Positions 10,760 through 20,117 are shown, counted from the first letter of the stretch. The stretch: DNA of 64,000 nt from Kitasatospora acidiphila (GCF_006636205.1 NZ_VIGB01000003.1:3710501-3774500); one strand, 5' to 3'. Numbers and translations: made by a program. Notes: generated by a model from the sequence alone, not told the origin.

Positions 10760-11452
10760 TCAGGGGCGCCTGCCCAGGTGCACCACATCGGGCACACCGC
10801 GGCTCACCGGGATCTCCACGGTCTGCACGTCCGCGAACTCCGCCGCGCGCAGGGCGTCCTCGAAGGCGGTGGAGGGTCGGGCGCTCCACACCGCCAGGAT
10901 GCCGCCCGGGTGCAGCCGGGCCCGGGCGGCGGCCAGGCCGGCCGGGCCGTAGAGGCCGTCGTTGGAGTCGGTGACCGTCCAGTCCGGGCCGTTGTCGATG
11001 TCCAGGCAGAGCGCGTCGTAGCGGTCCTCGGTGCCGGCCAGGTAGTCGACCAGGTCGACCTGGCGGATCGTCACCCGGGGGTCGGCCAGCGCCGCGCCGG
11101 AGATCTCCCCGAGCGGGCCGGTGCGGTGCCAGTCGATGATCGCCGGCTCCCGCTCGGCGACCGTGATCGCGCCCCAGCGCGGCTCGGCGGCGGCACGGGC
11201 CAGCGAGAACCCGACCCCCAGGCCGCCGATCAGCACCGACGGCCGCTCGGCGGTGAGCCGCTGCAGCGCGGCGTCGACCAGCAGCCGTTCCGAGCGGCCG
11301 TCGGCGGTGTCCATCAGGAAGCAGCCGTTGGCGATGATCTCGTGGTCGGCCCCGCGCCGGCGCAGCACCACCTCGCCGAACGGGCCGTCGCGCCGGTCGA
11401 GCACCACGGGTTCACCGGACTGGTCCCTGGTCGGCAGCTGATCGGTGGTCAT
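10760..11452 (-). CDS. Spermidine/spermine synthase-like SAM-fold protein
   Basis: A 230-residue Rossmann-fold protein related to polyamine aminopropyltransferases. The SAM-type motif I is LIGGLGVGFSLARA (about 72-85), followed by the acidic strand VAEREPAIIDWHR and LCLDIDNGPDW. The beta-hairpin N-terminal domain of true spermidine synthases is abbreviated here (GPFGEVVLRRRGADHEIIANGCFLMDT). The DxDNG acid pair is present, but substrate residues cannot be verified. Streptomycetes encode several such SpeE-like proteins of unknown substrate, so I would not assign polyamine synthesis. ATG at 11452. It stands alone, 67 bases upstream of the kinase-partner gene. Confidence 0.8.
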   Translation of the reverse strand: MTTDQLPTRDQSGEPVVLDRRDGPFGEVVLRRRGADHEIIANGCFLMDTADGRSERLLVDAALQRLTAERPSVLIGGLGVGFSLARAAAEPRWGAITVAEREPAIIDWHRTGPLGEISGAALADPRVTIRQVDLVDYLAGTEDRYDALCLDIDNGPDWTVTDSNDGLYGPAGLAAARARLHPGGILAVWSARPSTAFEDALRAAEFADVQTVEIPVSRGVPDVVHLGRRP

Positions 11453-11484
11453 GCGGGATCACCTTTCGCGAAGGGCTGGTCCGT

Positions 11485-13775
11485 TCAACGTACCGTCAGC
11501 TCGCCGTCCGCCAGGCCGTCGGTGAGCCCCTGGGCCAGCAGGCTGCCGAGCCGGGCGGCGCGGCGCAGCCTGGTCTCGAAGGCTGCGGCGCGGCGGAACG
11601 CCTCGCCGAGCTCGCGCTGGCGCTCGATCGGCAGCCGGGGCAGCTGGACCCGGCGGACGTCGAGCCGGGTGGTGGTGGAGGCGTGGCTGCTGGCCCAGCG
11701 GCTGCCGGCGGTGGAGCGCAGCCGGCCGGCCAGGTACTCGGGGTCGAGCAGTTCGGGGTCGGGGCGCAGCAGGTGCAGCCTGGCGCCGAGCGCCGCGCCG
11801 TCGGCCGGCTCACCGGGCCGGACCACCAGGGCGGTGCCGCCGCCGAGCACCGGCACCAGGACGTCGCCGGGCCGGGCGCGCAGCACCGCGCCGCCGTCGC
11901 CGTCGAGCACGGCGGCGGGCGGCTGGTCGTCGGTCAGGTCCTGGTCGGTCAGCACCGGGATGCCGGCGGCGCCGTCTACCGCCACGGGGGTCCGCCCCCA
12001 GCCTGGCGGCCGGGAGGTACCCCCACCGGCCGAAGGCGGGGGGAGGGTGGCCGGTCCCTGGCCCGAGGAGTACACCTCCAGCACGCCGGTCCTGGCCAGC
12101 TCGCCCAGTGTGGTGAGCGGGGTGCCGGCCGGCTCGGCGGGCTCGGTGACGGCGGGCAGCTGCCGGTCCAGGGCGGCCAGGGCGGTCAGTTCCTCGGCGA
12201 GCCGGTCGCGCAGCCGGTCGAGCTCCCGGGCGCCGCCGGGGGCGGTGGGCGGCGGCAGGTGGCGGGCCGGGGCCAGGTCGGTCTCGTCGTCGAGCAGGTC
12301 GATGGCGTCCAACACCCGGTGCACGCCCGGCCGTTCGGCGGGCAGCGGCTCGCCCTGGCGGACCGCCCGGTCGAAGCCGGTCCAGGTGTCCAGCACGGTG
12401 CGGTGCAGTTCGGGCCAGTCGATCCGGTCGCGGCCGCCGGCGGCACCGGCCGGCTGGGTGGCGGCCGCGTCGAGCAGCAGCAAGCGACGGTTGGCGGCGG
12501 GCGACCTTAGGGGCATCTCGCCCCCAGCCATGGGGGTCCCCCGGCCGGAGGCTGGAGGAGGCCGGGAGGTACCCCCAGGCCGAAGGCTGGGGAAAGTTCG
12601 GGGCGGCGCAGCAGCCACAGGTGCAGCGGCACGCCGAACGGCGGGGCGGCGCCGGCGGGCAGCGCGACCACCGCGCGCAGGGCGCCGCCGCGCAGCAGTT
12701 CGGCCCGCAGCCGGCGCCCGGAGCGGCGGGAGGCGACGGTGGGCGGCAGCAGCACGGCGGTCAGGCCGCCGGGGCGGGTGTGGGCCAGGCAGTGCAGCAG
12801 CCAGGCGAGTTCGGGCTCGGTTCGGGGCGGGGCCTGGTCGAACAGCCAGCGCGGGTCGTACCGCAACTCGTCGTGGCCCCAGTCGCGTTCGTTGTAGGGC
12901 GGGCGGCAGAGCACCGCGTCGGCGAGCAGGCCGGGGTGGGCGTCGGCCCGCAGTGCGTCACCGGCCCCGAGGTACAGGGGCAGCGGCCCGGGGGCGGTCG
13001 GTGGGGCGTGCAGGGCGAGCCGCAGCATGGCGGCACCGGCGGCGCCGCGGTCGCGCTCCTGGCCGTACCGGACGGCCTCGGGGCCGACGGCGAGCAGGGT
13101 GGCGCCGAGCCCGCAGGCCGGGTCGAGCACGGCGGCGGGCCGGTCGGCGGCGGCCAGCGCGGCGAGCAGGGCGGCCGGCTGCGGCGGCAGCAGCGGCTGG
13201 CGGGCACCGCCCTCGCTGGCGCGGCTCAGCAGTTGCTCGTAGCCGGCGGCCGGGCCGCCGTCCCGGGCCAGCGCCACCAGCAGTCGGACCAGGCCGAGTT
13301 GGGTGCTGCCGAGCAGCCGGGGCAGGTCGAGCAGGGCGCTGCTGTGCGGGCCGAGGAGTTCGTCGGCCAGTTCGGCCAGCTCGCGCGGCAGGGCCAGGGC
13401 CAGGGCGGTGTCGGACTGTTCGGCCAGCGCCGCCCAGCGCTCCGGGCGGCGGTGCAGCAGGAGCAGCACGGCGCCGGCCAGCACCAGCGGCCTTCCCCCG
13501 GCCTTCCCCCACCCGGCGGCGGGCTCGGCGCCGGCCGGCTCGCGCAGCGCCTCCAGCTGCTGGTGGCAGCGCTCCAGCAGCGGCAGTTCGGCGATCTTGC
13601 CCTGGCGGCGCAGCCACTCCTCGACCTGGTCGAGCGCGAAGGTCGGGCTGCTGTCGGTGCCGCCGGCCGGCTGCGGGAAGTCGGGGTGCCGGCGGCGCCA
13701 GTTGCTCACGGCGGCCCGGCCGACCCCGGCCAGCCGGGCGATCTCGACGGGGGTCACCTCGGGGCGCTCCGACAC
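11485..13775 (-). CDS. HTH-N6-methyltransferase-specificity protein, frame interrupted once
   Basis: Read as one gene with a missing base inside or next to the repeat at 12518-12597: frame 1 runs 13775-12507 and frame 2 continues to 11485 (about 763 residues). The GTG at 13775 has GAGGAG upstream. Residues 5-50 are a helix-turn-helix (PVEIARLAGVGRAAVSNWRRR). Residues about 210-330 are a gamma-type N6-adenine methyltransferase with motif I LDPACGLGATL, but motif IV, normally NPPY/F, reads CRPPYN (12894-12905), so activity is doubtful. The C-terminal half resembles HsdS target-recognition regions (RPGDVLVP, ending LPRLPIERQRELGEAFRRA). No restriction subunit is nearby. It could be an orphan regulator or a phage-defence methylase; DNA binding itself looks likely. 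Confidence 0.75.
11985..12048. repeat. GC-rich palindromic repeat element in methylase gene
   Basis: GGGGGTCCGCCCCCAGCCTGG, then GGTACCCCCACCGGCCGAAG: a copy of the same element family, in frame and encoding a PPPSAGGGTSRPP-type peptide in the specificity-like half. Confidence 0.6.
12518..12597. repeat. Double-hairpin GC-rich repeat at methylase frame break
   Basis: Two back-to-back palindromes: GCCCCCAGCCATGGGGGTCC with its inverted partner, and CCCCCAGGCCGAAGGCTGGGG, a clean hairpin. The conserved protein sequence resumes on both sides in different frames, so the insertion and a one-base indel coincide here. Confidence 0.65.
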
Positions 13776-13830
13776 GGCGCGGCTCCTCTGTGTGCGGGGG
13801 CTGTGACCGCCCAGCATAGCCAGCGATCCG

Positions 13831-13866
13831 CGAACTTCCCTGTTCACACGTGAACGAGGAAGTTCG
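13831..13866. promoter_or_regulatory. 36-bp inverted repeat operator candidate
   Basis: CGAACTTCCCTGTTCACA (13831-13848) is mirrored by CGTGAACGAGGAAGTTCG (13849-13866), 16 of 18 positions symmetric. A third half-site, CCTCGTTCACA, lies at 13882-13892 inside the promoter of the divergent lipoprotein gene. The HTH-methylase encoded next to it is the obvious candidate to bind here; that link is inference. Confidence 0.6.
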
Positions 13867-13877
13867 CTGTTTTCCTG

Positions 13878-13906
13878 TTGACCTCGTTCACAGCCTCTGA
13901 TGTAGT
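13878..13906 (+). promoter_or_regulatory. Sigma-70-like promoter for the DUF4352 lipoprotein
   Basis: TTGACC (13878-13883), 17-base spacer, TGTAGT (13901-13906): a good HrdB-type promoter about 80 bases ahead of the lipoprotein start. Its spacer contains one half-site of the adjacent inverted repeat. Confidence 0.6.
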
Positions 13907-13988
13907 GATGGCAACGCACCGGACGGCGAACCCGCCGACCGGCTGCATCCAACAAACCCAGCCACATCGTGTGAACAGAGGACCCGCC

Positions 13989-14573
13989 ATGCGCCGCACC
14001 GCCGCCCTGCTGACCGGCACCGCCCTGCTCGCCCTGGCCGTCACCGCCTGCGGGCCGACCGGCAGCAACACGGTCTCCACCCAGCCCAAGCAGACCGCCG
14101 CCGCATCCGCCGGCGGCAGCCAGGGCAGCAAGACCCCGGCGAGCAAGGGCCCGTCGGTCGCCAAGGTCGGCGACACCATCGGGCTCAAGGGCATGAACGC
14201 GGGCGCGTCCGCCGACATCACCGTCGTCAAGGTGGTCGACAACGCGCAGAGCGCCACGGACGGCATCAACCCGGCCGACGGCAAGCGCTGGGTCGCCGTC
14301 CAGTTCCGGATCAAGAACACCGGCACCGCCGCCTACAGCGACGCGCCGTCCAACGGCGCCACCGTGCTGGACGACCAGGGCCAGTCCTACAACTCGGTGG
14401 TCGCCGACACCACCGCCGGGCAGAGCTTCCCGACGCCGCTCAACATCGCCGCCGGTGACAGCGCGCTCGGCTTCATCACCTTCGAGGTCCCCACCGCCAC
14501 CAAGCTGGCCAAGGCGCAGTTCACCCTGGACAGCGGCTTCGCCGACCAGACCGGCCAGTGGCAGCTGGGCTGA
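13989..14573 (+). CDS. DUF4352 domain lipoprotein
   Basis: A 194-residue predicted lipoprotein. The ATG at 13989 follows AGAGGA and gives a signal ending in the lipobox VTAC (Cys at about residue 23). A Ser/Ala/Gly/Lys linker follows, then an immunoglobulin-like DUF4352 beta-sandwich from about 60 to 194 (VGDTIGLKGMNAGASADITVVKV, then RWVAVQFRIKNTGTAAYSD, ending in FADQTGQWQLG). Such domains are abundant on actinomycete surfaces and no enzymatic role is known. It is divergent from the methylase with a shared operator region and convergent with mfd. Confidence 0.85.
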   Translation: MRRTAALLTGTALLALAVTACGPTGSNTVSTQPKQTAAASAGGSQGSKTPASKGPSVAKVGDTIGLKGMNAGASADITVVKVVDNAQSATDGINPADGKRWVAVQFRIKNTGTAAYSDAPSNGATVLDDQGQSYNSVVADTTAGQSFPTPLNIAAGDSALGFITFEVPTATKLAKAQFTLDSGFADQTGQWQLG

Positions 14574-14606
14574 GCGGTCGAGGCCCAGGGCCTGGGCCTC
14601 GACCGC
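14574..14606. terminator. Bidirectional hairpin between lipoprotein gene and mfd
   Basis: A perfect 14-bp stem (14574-14587 with 14593-14606) with loop GGGCC between two convergent genes. It could serve both. Confidence 0.65.
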
Positions 14607-14616
14607 CCGAGCGGGC

Positions 14617-17600
14617 CTACTTGGCGCCCGCCAGCTCCTCGAACATGGTGCTCAGGAAGGTGCCGCACCAGGCGAGCAGCTCCCGCCCCACCACCGGCTT
14701 CCCGCCGATCCGCGCGGTGGCCGGCCGCGGCACCAGCAGCTGCGAGGTGGCCGCCTTGACCTGGCTGCGCGGGTAGATCCGGTTCAGCCGCAGCGTCTGC
14801 GACTCGCGCAGCTCGACCGGCCCGAACCGGACGAAGTTGCCCTGCAGCGTGATGTCGGCGACCCCGCAGCGCCGCGCGTACAGCCGCAGCGCGGCCACCA
14901 TCAGCAGGTTCTCCACCGGGTCCGGCAACTTGCCGTAGCGGTCCGTCAGTTCGGCCCGGACCTGCTCGATGTCCGCCTCCGAGTTGACCGCCGCGATCGA
15001 GCGGTAGGCCTGCAACCGCAGCCGCTCGCCCGGTGCGTAGTCGTGCGGCACGTGGGCGTCCACCGGCAGCTCGATCTTCACCTCCAGCGGCTCCTCCTCC
15101 GGCTCACCGCCCGCCTCCAGCGACTCCCGGAACTCGGCCACGGCCTCGCCGACCATCCGCATGTAGAGGTCGAAGCCGACGCCCGCGATGTGGCCGGACT
15201 GCTCGCCGCCGAGCAGGTTGCCGGCGCCGCGGATCTCCAGGTCCTTCATCGCCACGTACATGCCCGCGCCCATCTCGGTGTGCTGGGCGATGGTGGCGAG
15301 GCGCTCGTGGGCGGTCTCGGTGAGCGGCTTCTCCGGCGGGTAGAGCATGTAGGCGTAGCCGCGCTCGCGACCGCGGCCGACCCGGCCGCGCAGCTGGTGC
15401 AGCTGGGAGAGGCCGAAGGTGTCGCCGCGCTCCACGATCAGGGTGTTGGCGTTGGAGATGTCGATGCCCGACTCCACGATCGTGGTGGAGACCAGCACGT
15501 CGAACTCCTTCTCCCAGAAGTCGACCACCACCTTCTCCAGTTGGGTCTCGCCCATCTGACCGTGCGCGGTGGCGACCCGGGCCTCCGGCACCAGGTCCTT
15601 CAGCCGGGCGGCCGCCTTGTCGATCGACTCCACCCGGTTGTGGATGTAGAAGACCTGTCCCTCGCGCAGCAGTTCACGCCGGATCGCCGCCGAGATCTGC
15701 TTCTCGTCGTACGGGCCGACGAAGGTCAGCACCGGGTGGCGCTCCTCCGGCGGGGTGGTGATGGTGGACATCTCGCGGATCCCGGTGACCGCCATCTCCA
15801 GAGTGCGCGGGATCGGGGTGGCGGACATGGTCAGCACGTCGACGTTGGCCCGCAGCTTCTTCAGCTGCTCCTTGTGCTCGACGCCGAACCGCTGCTCCTC
15901 GTCGACGATGACCAGGCCCAGGTCCTTGAACTTGGTCTCCGAGGAGAACAGCCGGTGGGTGCCGATCACCACGTCCACCGAGCCGTCCCGCAGGCCCTCC
16001 AGCACCGCCTTGGCCTCGGTGTCGGTCTGGAACCGGGAGAGCGCCTTCACCGCGACCGGGAAGTTGGCGTACCGCTCGGCGAAGGTGGAGAAGTGCTGCT
16101 GCACCAGCAGCGTGGTGGGCACCAGGACCGCCACCTGCTTGCCGTCCTGCACCGCCTTGAAGGCGGCGCGCACCGCGATCTCGGTCTTGCCGTAGCCCAC
16201 GTCACCGCAGATCAGCCGGTCCATCGGGACCGACTTCTCCATGTCCGACTTCACCTCGGCGATGGTGGTCAGCTGGTCGGGCGTCTCCGCGTACGGGAAG
16301 GCGTCCTCCAGTTCGCGCTGCCAGGGGGTGTCCGGGCCGAAGGTGTGGCCGGGCGCGGCCATCCGGGCGCTGTAGAGCTTGATCAGGTCGGCGGCGATCT
16401 CCTTGACCGCCTTCTTGGCGCGCTGCTTGGTCTTCGCCCAGTCCGCGCCGCCGAGCCGGTGCAGCGTCGGGGCCTCGCCGCCGACGTACTTGGTCACCTG
16501 GTCGAGCTGGTCGGTCGGCACGAAGAGCCGGTCGCCGGGGTGCCCGCGCTTGGCCGGCGCGTACTCCAGCACCAGGTACTCGCGGGTCGCGCCCTGCACG
16601 GTGCGCTGCACCATCTCGACGTAGCGGCCGACCCCGTGCGCCTCGTGCACCACGTAGTCGCCGGCCGCCAGGGCCAGCGGGTCGATCGCGTTGCGCCGCC
16701 GGGACGGCATCCGGCGCATGTCCTTGGTGGAGGAGCGCTGGCCCGACAGGTCGGTCTCGGTGACCACGGTCAGCTTGAGCGACTCGTCCACGAAGCCGTG
16801 CTCGATCGAGCCGCAGCAGACGTAGACCACGTCCCTGGTGGGCGCCTCGGCCAGGTCGGGCACCAGCCGGGCCGGGATGCCCTCGTTGCCCAGCACCTCG
16901 GCCAACCGGGCGGCCGGACCCTGGCCCTCCGTCACCATGACGACCCGCCAGTCGGCGGCCAGCCGCTCCTTGGCGTCCGCGATCGCCCGGGCGGTGTCGC
17001 CGCGGTAGGCCTCCACCGCGTGCATGCCCAGGGTGAGGGTGTTGGTGTCGACCTCCAGGAACGCGCTCACCTCGGAGTCCGAGGTCGCGAACGGGCTGAC
17101 GGACCACCAGGACAGCCCGATCTCCTGGGCGTGCTCGCGCACCTCGGCCAGCGAGCGCAGCGAGGCCGCCGAGACGTCGATCTGCTCCACGTCGATCGGC
17201 CGGTCGCCGCCCGCCGCGGCCGCCACCCAGGAGGCGTGCAGGAACTCCTGACTGGTCGCCACCAGATCGGCGGCCCGGGTGCGCACCCGCTCCGGATCGC
17301 AGACCACCGCCACCGAGCCGGCCGGCAGCACGTCGAGCAGCAGCTCCATGTCGTCCACCAGCACCGGGGCCAGCGACTCCATGCCCTCGACCGCGATCCC
17401 CTCGGCGATCTTGTCCAGGATCTCGGCCAGCTCCGGGTGCCGCTGGGCCAGCGCGGCGGCCCGGGCCCGCACCTCGTCGGTCAGCAGCAGCTCGCGGCAC
17501 GGCGGCGCCCACAGGCCGTGCTGGGCGATCTCCAGGGAGCGCTGGTCGGCGACCTTGAAGTAGCGGATCTCCTCGACGTCGTCGCCCCAGAACTCCACCC

Positions 17601-18225
17601 GCAGCGGGTGCTCCTCGGTCGGCGGGAAGACGTCCATGATGCCGCCGCGGACCGCGAACTCGCCGCGCTTCTCGACCAGTTCGACCCGGGCGTAGGCGGC
17701 GGCCGAAAGCTTGCGGGCCACCTCCTGCAGATCGTGCGTCTCACCGCGCTGCAGCGCCACCGGCTCCAGCTCGGCCAGGCCCTTGACCTGCGGCTGCAGC
17801 ACCGAGCGGACCGGAGCCACGACCACCTGCACCGGGCCGGCCGTCGTGTCGTCGGCCGCCGGATGGACGATCCGCCGCAGCACCGCGAGCCGCCGGCCCA
17901 CGGTGTCCGAGCGGGGCGACAGCCGCTCGTGCGGCAGCGTCTCCCAGGCGGGGAACTCGGCCACCGCGTCCGGCGGCAGCAGCGAGCGCAGGCTGGCGGC
18001 CAGGTCCTCGGCCTCCCGGCCGGTGGCGGTCACCGCCAGCACCGGGCGGCCGCGCTCCCCGGCGCCGGCCGCCAGCGAGCGGGCCAGCGCGGCGACCACG
18101 AACGGCCGGGCGGCGGGCGGGCCGACCAGATCCAGGTGCGGTCGGTGGCCGACAGCCGCCGCCTCGATCGCCTCGGCGAGGGCGGGGTCACGGACCACGA
18201 CATCGAGCAAACCGGTCAGGCTCAT
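14617..18225 (-). CDS. mfd: Transcription-repair coupling factor Mfd
   Basis: A 1202-residue Mfd, the ATP-dependent translocase that removes stalled RNA polymerase and recruits UvrA to lesions. In order: UvrB-homology region (about 1-350, with GRPVLAVTATGREAEDLA), RNA-polymerase-interaction domain (about 480-550, GDYVVHEAHGVGRYV), RecG-like helicase with GDVGYGKTEIAVRAAFK (Walker A), VDEEQRFGVEHKEQL (DEEQ box) and TMSATPIPRTLEMA. Then come QLRGRVGRGRERGYAYM (motif VI) and the C-terminal UvrA-inhibitory domain. ATG 18225 was chosen because MSLTGLLDVVV is the family N-terminus; the Shine-Dalgarno is weak. Confidence 0.97.
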   Translation of the reverse strand: MSLTGLLDVVVRDPALAEAIEAAAVGHRPHLDLVGPPAARPFVVAALARSLAAGAGERGRPVLAVTATGREAEDLAASLRSLLPPDAVAEFPAWETLPHERLSPRSDTVGRRLAVLRRIVHPAADDTTAGPVQVVVAPVRSVLQPQVKGLAELEPVALQRGETHDLQEVARKLSAAAYARVELVEKRGEFAVRGGIMDVFPPTEEHPLRVEFWGDDVEEIRYFKVADQRSLEIAQHGLWAPPCRELLLTDEVRARAAALAQRHPELAEILDKIAEGIAVEGMESLAPVLVDDMELLLDVLPAGSVAVVCDPERVRTRAADLVATSQEFLHASWVAAAAGGDRPIDVEQIDVSAASLRSLAEVREHAQEIGLSWWSVSPFATSDSEVSAFLEVDTNTLTLGMHAVEAYRGDTARAIADAKERLAADWRVVMVTEGQGPAARLAEVLGNEGIPARLVPDLAEAPTRDVVYVCCGSIEHGFVDESLKLTVVTETDLSGQRSSTKDMRRMPSRRRNAIDPLALAAGDYVVHEAHGVGRYVEMVQRTVQGATREYLVLEYAPAKRGHPGDRLFVPTDQLDQVTKYVGGEAPTLHRLGGADWAKTKQRAKKAVKEIAADLIKLYSARMAAPGHTFGPDTPWQRELEDAFPYAETPDQLTTIAEVKSDMEKSVPMDRLICGDVGYGKTEIAVRAAFKAVQDGKQVAVLVPTTLLVQQHFSTFAERYANFPVAVKALSRFQTDTEAKAVLEGLRDGSVDVVIGTHRLFSSETKFKDLGLVIVDEEQRFGVEHKEQLKKLRANVDVLTMSATPIPRTLEMAVTGIREMSTITTPPEERHPVLTFVGPYDEKQISAAIRRELLREGQVFYIHNRVESIDKAAARLKDLVPEARVATAHGQMGETQLEKVVVDFWEKEFDVLVSTTIVESGIDISNANTLIVERGDTFGLSQLHQLRGRVGRGRERGYAYMLYPPEKPLTETAHERLATIAQHTEMGAGMYVAMKDLEIRGAGNLLGGEQSGHIAGVGFDLYMRMVGEAVAEFRESLEAGGEPEEEPLEVKIELPVDAHVPHDYAPGERLRLQAYRSIAAVNSEADIEQVRAELTDRYGKLPDPVENLLMVAALRLYARRCGVADITLQGNFVRFGPVELRESQTLRLNRIYPRSQVKAATSQLLVPRPATARIGGKPVVGRELLAWCGTFLSTMFEELAGAK

Positions 18226-18629
18226 GCGTTCATTCGTCCCGTGGGGTCGCGGCGGAACGCCCGGCAGCTGGAGCAGCTGCAGCCGGGCAGCTTGAGGCGC
18301 CCGGCGCAAGGATTGCTGGGGCCGGGTCGCGCCTCCAGGGTACGCCGCACGGCCCGCCCTGACGCGGCCAGCACGGCCCCGCCCCGGGCCGGCCGGACAC
18401 CTCACGGGCCGCCGGGCGACCACCCGGTGCGAAGATCGGGCCCAGTGGCCGATTGTCAGGAGAAGGACACACTCCGGTCACTGCGCGTCCATGGACACCG
18501 CGCAGGATGGGGCACGTGCTCGCCGCTCCAACCGTGGGGATGGCGCCGCGGGCGCAACGCGCTCCGATGGGGGTCGGGGTGCGAGGCCGGGCGACCCTGG
18601 GTGGGGGCGCCCGCCCGACCGTCGGGAGT

Positions 18630-18658
18630 CGGGGCGCCCTGTCCTGGAGGGCGCCCCG
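18630..18658. repeat. Perfect hairpin in the mfd-ugd intergenic region
   Basis: An 11-bp perfect stem, CGGGGCGCCCT, loop GTCCTGG, AGGGCGCCCCG. The 550-base space 18226-18775 has no credible gene; besides the 13-bp tandem repeat next to it I see nothing else certain there. It could be a terminator or leader structure for the dehydrogenase gene. Confidence 0.5.
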
Positions 18659-18662
18659 GGTC

Positions 18663-18692
18663 CTGGACGTACGTGCTGGACGTACGTGCTGG
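18663..18692. repeat. 13-bp tandem repeat upstream of nucleotide-sugar dehydrogenase
   Basis: CTGGACGTACGTG occurs twice head to tail (18663-18675, 18676-18688), followed by a partial third unit CTGG. The core ACGTACGT is itself palindromic, so it may be a regulator site about 85 bases before the start codon. Confidence 0.5.
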
Positions 18693-18775
18693 CGCACCCC
18701 TCGTTCCAGTGATATTCGCGCCGGGGGTCGCATTTTCCCGGTTTCCCACCGAATGCGCTCCCTAGGCTGACCGTC

Positions 18776-20050
18776 ATGCGTGTGGTCATCGCCGGCCAGG
18801 GCTACGTCGGGCTCCCGCTCGCGGTCCGCGCGGCCGAAGTCGGTCATCAGGTCATCGGGTACGAGATCGACCAGCTCCGGGTCGAGCGGCTGGCCCGTGG
18901 CGACTCCTACGTGGAGGACATCCCGGCCGACCGGCTCCGCCAGCTGCTGGCGGCCGGCCGCTACCAGCCCACCGCCGACCCCGCCGAACTGGCCGGCTTC
19001 GACCTCGCCGTGATCACCGTGCCCACCCCGCTGCGCGACGGGGTTCCCGACCTCTCCTACATCGAGGCGGCCGGCGAGGTGCTGGCGGCCCGGCTCTCCC
19101 CCGGCGCCACCGTGGTGCTGGAGTCCACCACCTACCCGGGCACCACCGAGGAGCTGCTGGCGCCGCTGCTGGAGAAGGGTTCGGGCCTGGCGGCCGGACT
19201 CGACTTCCACCTCGGCTACAGCCCCGAGCGGATCGATCCGGGCAACCCGCGCTGGCGGCTGGAGAACACCCCCAAGGTCGTCTCCGGCATCACCGCGGAA
19301 TCACTGCGCGTGATCGACGACTTCTACGGCCGGCTGGTGGAGCGCACCGTGCCGGTCTCCTCCTGCAAGGAGGCCGAGCTCACCAAGCTGCTGGAGAACA
19401 CCTTCCGGCACGTCAACATCGCACTGGTCAACGAACTCGCGATGTTCGCGCACGACTTGGGCATCGACATCTGGGAGGCGATCGACGCGGCGGCCACCAA
19501 GCCGTTCGGCTTCCTGCGGTTCGACCCCGGGCCCGGCGTGGGCGGGCACTGCCTGCCGATCGACCCGTCGTTCCTCTCCTGGCGGGTGGAACGGGCGCTG
19601 GGGCGGTCGTTCCGGTTCGTCGAACTCGCCAACGACGTCAATAGCCACATGCCCGACTACGTGGTGCGGCGCCTCACCGAAGGCCTCAACCAGCGCCACC
19701 GGCCGGTCAACGGCTCCCGGATCCTGCTGCTCGGCCTCGCCTACAAGAAGAACACCGGGGACGCCCGGGAGACCCCCGCCGCCCGGGTCGCCGAACTCCT
19801 GACCAGGATGGGCGCCGAGGTGCGGGCCGCCGACCCGCATGTGCTCTCCGGCATCCACCTCCCCGGCCAGCGCGGCCCGTTCACCGGCGTCCAGCGCGTC
19901 GCCCCGACCCCCGAGGAACTGGCCGCCGCCGACGCCGTGGTGCTGCTCGCCGACCACGACGACTTCGACTACCCGCAGATCACCGAGCACGCCCGCTACC
20001 TCCTGGACTGCCGCCGCCGACTCACGGGGGCCGCGGTGGAGGTGCTCTGA
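18776..20050 (+). CDS. Nucleotide sugar dehydrogenase (UDP-sugar 6-dehydrogenase)
   Basis: A 424-residue UDP-glucose/GDP-mannose dehydrogenase family enzyme that oxidises C6 of a nucleotide sugar to the uronic acid with two NAD+. The NAD loop is IAGQGYVGLPLAVRA at the N-terminus. ESTTYPGTTEE and the central KLLENTFRHVNIALVNELA helix are typical. The catalytic-cysteine loop is GPGVGGHCLPIDPSFL, and the C-terminal domain starts LLLGLAYKKNTGDARETPA. The GHCLPIDP form resembles the UDP-N-acetylglucosamine/mannosamine branch (WbpA/WecC) more than plain UDP-glucose dehydrogenase. No glycosyltransferases flank it. Confidence 0.92.
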   Translation: MRVVIAGQGYVGLPLAVRAAEVGHQVIGYEIDQLRVERLARGDSYVEDIPADRLRQLLAAGRYQPTADPAELAGFDLAVITVPTPLRDGVPDLSYIEAAGEVLAARLSPGATVVLESTTYPGTTEELLAPLLEKGSGLAAGLDFHLGYSPERIDPGNPRWRLENTPKVVSGITAESLRVIDDFYGRLVERTVPVSSCKEAELTKLLENTFRHVNIALVNELAMFAHDLGIDIWEAIDAAATKPFGFLRFDPGPGVGGHCLPIDPSFLSWRVERALGRSFRFVELANDVNSHMPDYVVRRLTEGLNQRHRPVNGSRILLLGLAYKKNTGDARETPAARVAELLTRMGAEVRAADPHVLSGIHLPGQRGPFTGVQRVAPTPEELAAADAVVLLADHDDFDYPQITEHARYLLDCRRRLTGAAVEVL

Positions 20051-20085
20051 TCACGCGGGACCGCCTGTTCAGATCTTCCGCGAGG

Positions 20086-20117
20086 GGGTCCCCCCGACCG
20101 AAGGCTGAGGGAGGGGC
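20086..20117. repeat. GC-rich repeat element upstream of TnpB scar
   Basis: GGGGGTCCCCCCGACCGAAGG and the following GGGAGGGG: an intergenic copy of the repeat family found inside the kinase and methylase genes, placed just before the IS remnant. Confidence 0.55.

Noticed and set aside
11485..13775. Complete type I restriction-modification system
   Set aside because: Methylase-like and specificity-like regions are present but no HsdR/helicase gene, and motif IV is altered.
10709..13819. Long plus-strand open frame over the SpeE-like and methylase genes
   Set aside because: Arg/Ala/Gly shadow translation; the minus-strand genes carry the motifs.
14455..18765. Very long plus-strand open frame (over 1400 codons) opposite mfd
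   Set aside because: Antisense shadow of mfd produced by the high GC content; low-complexity His/Gln/Gly/Leu translation and no domain.
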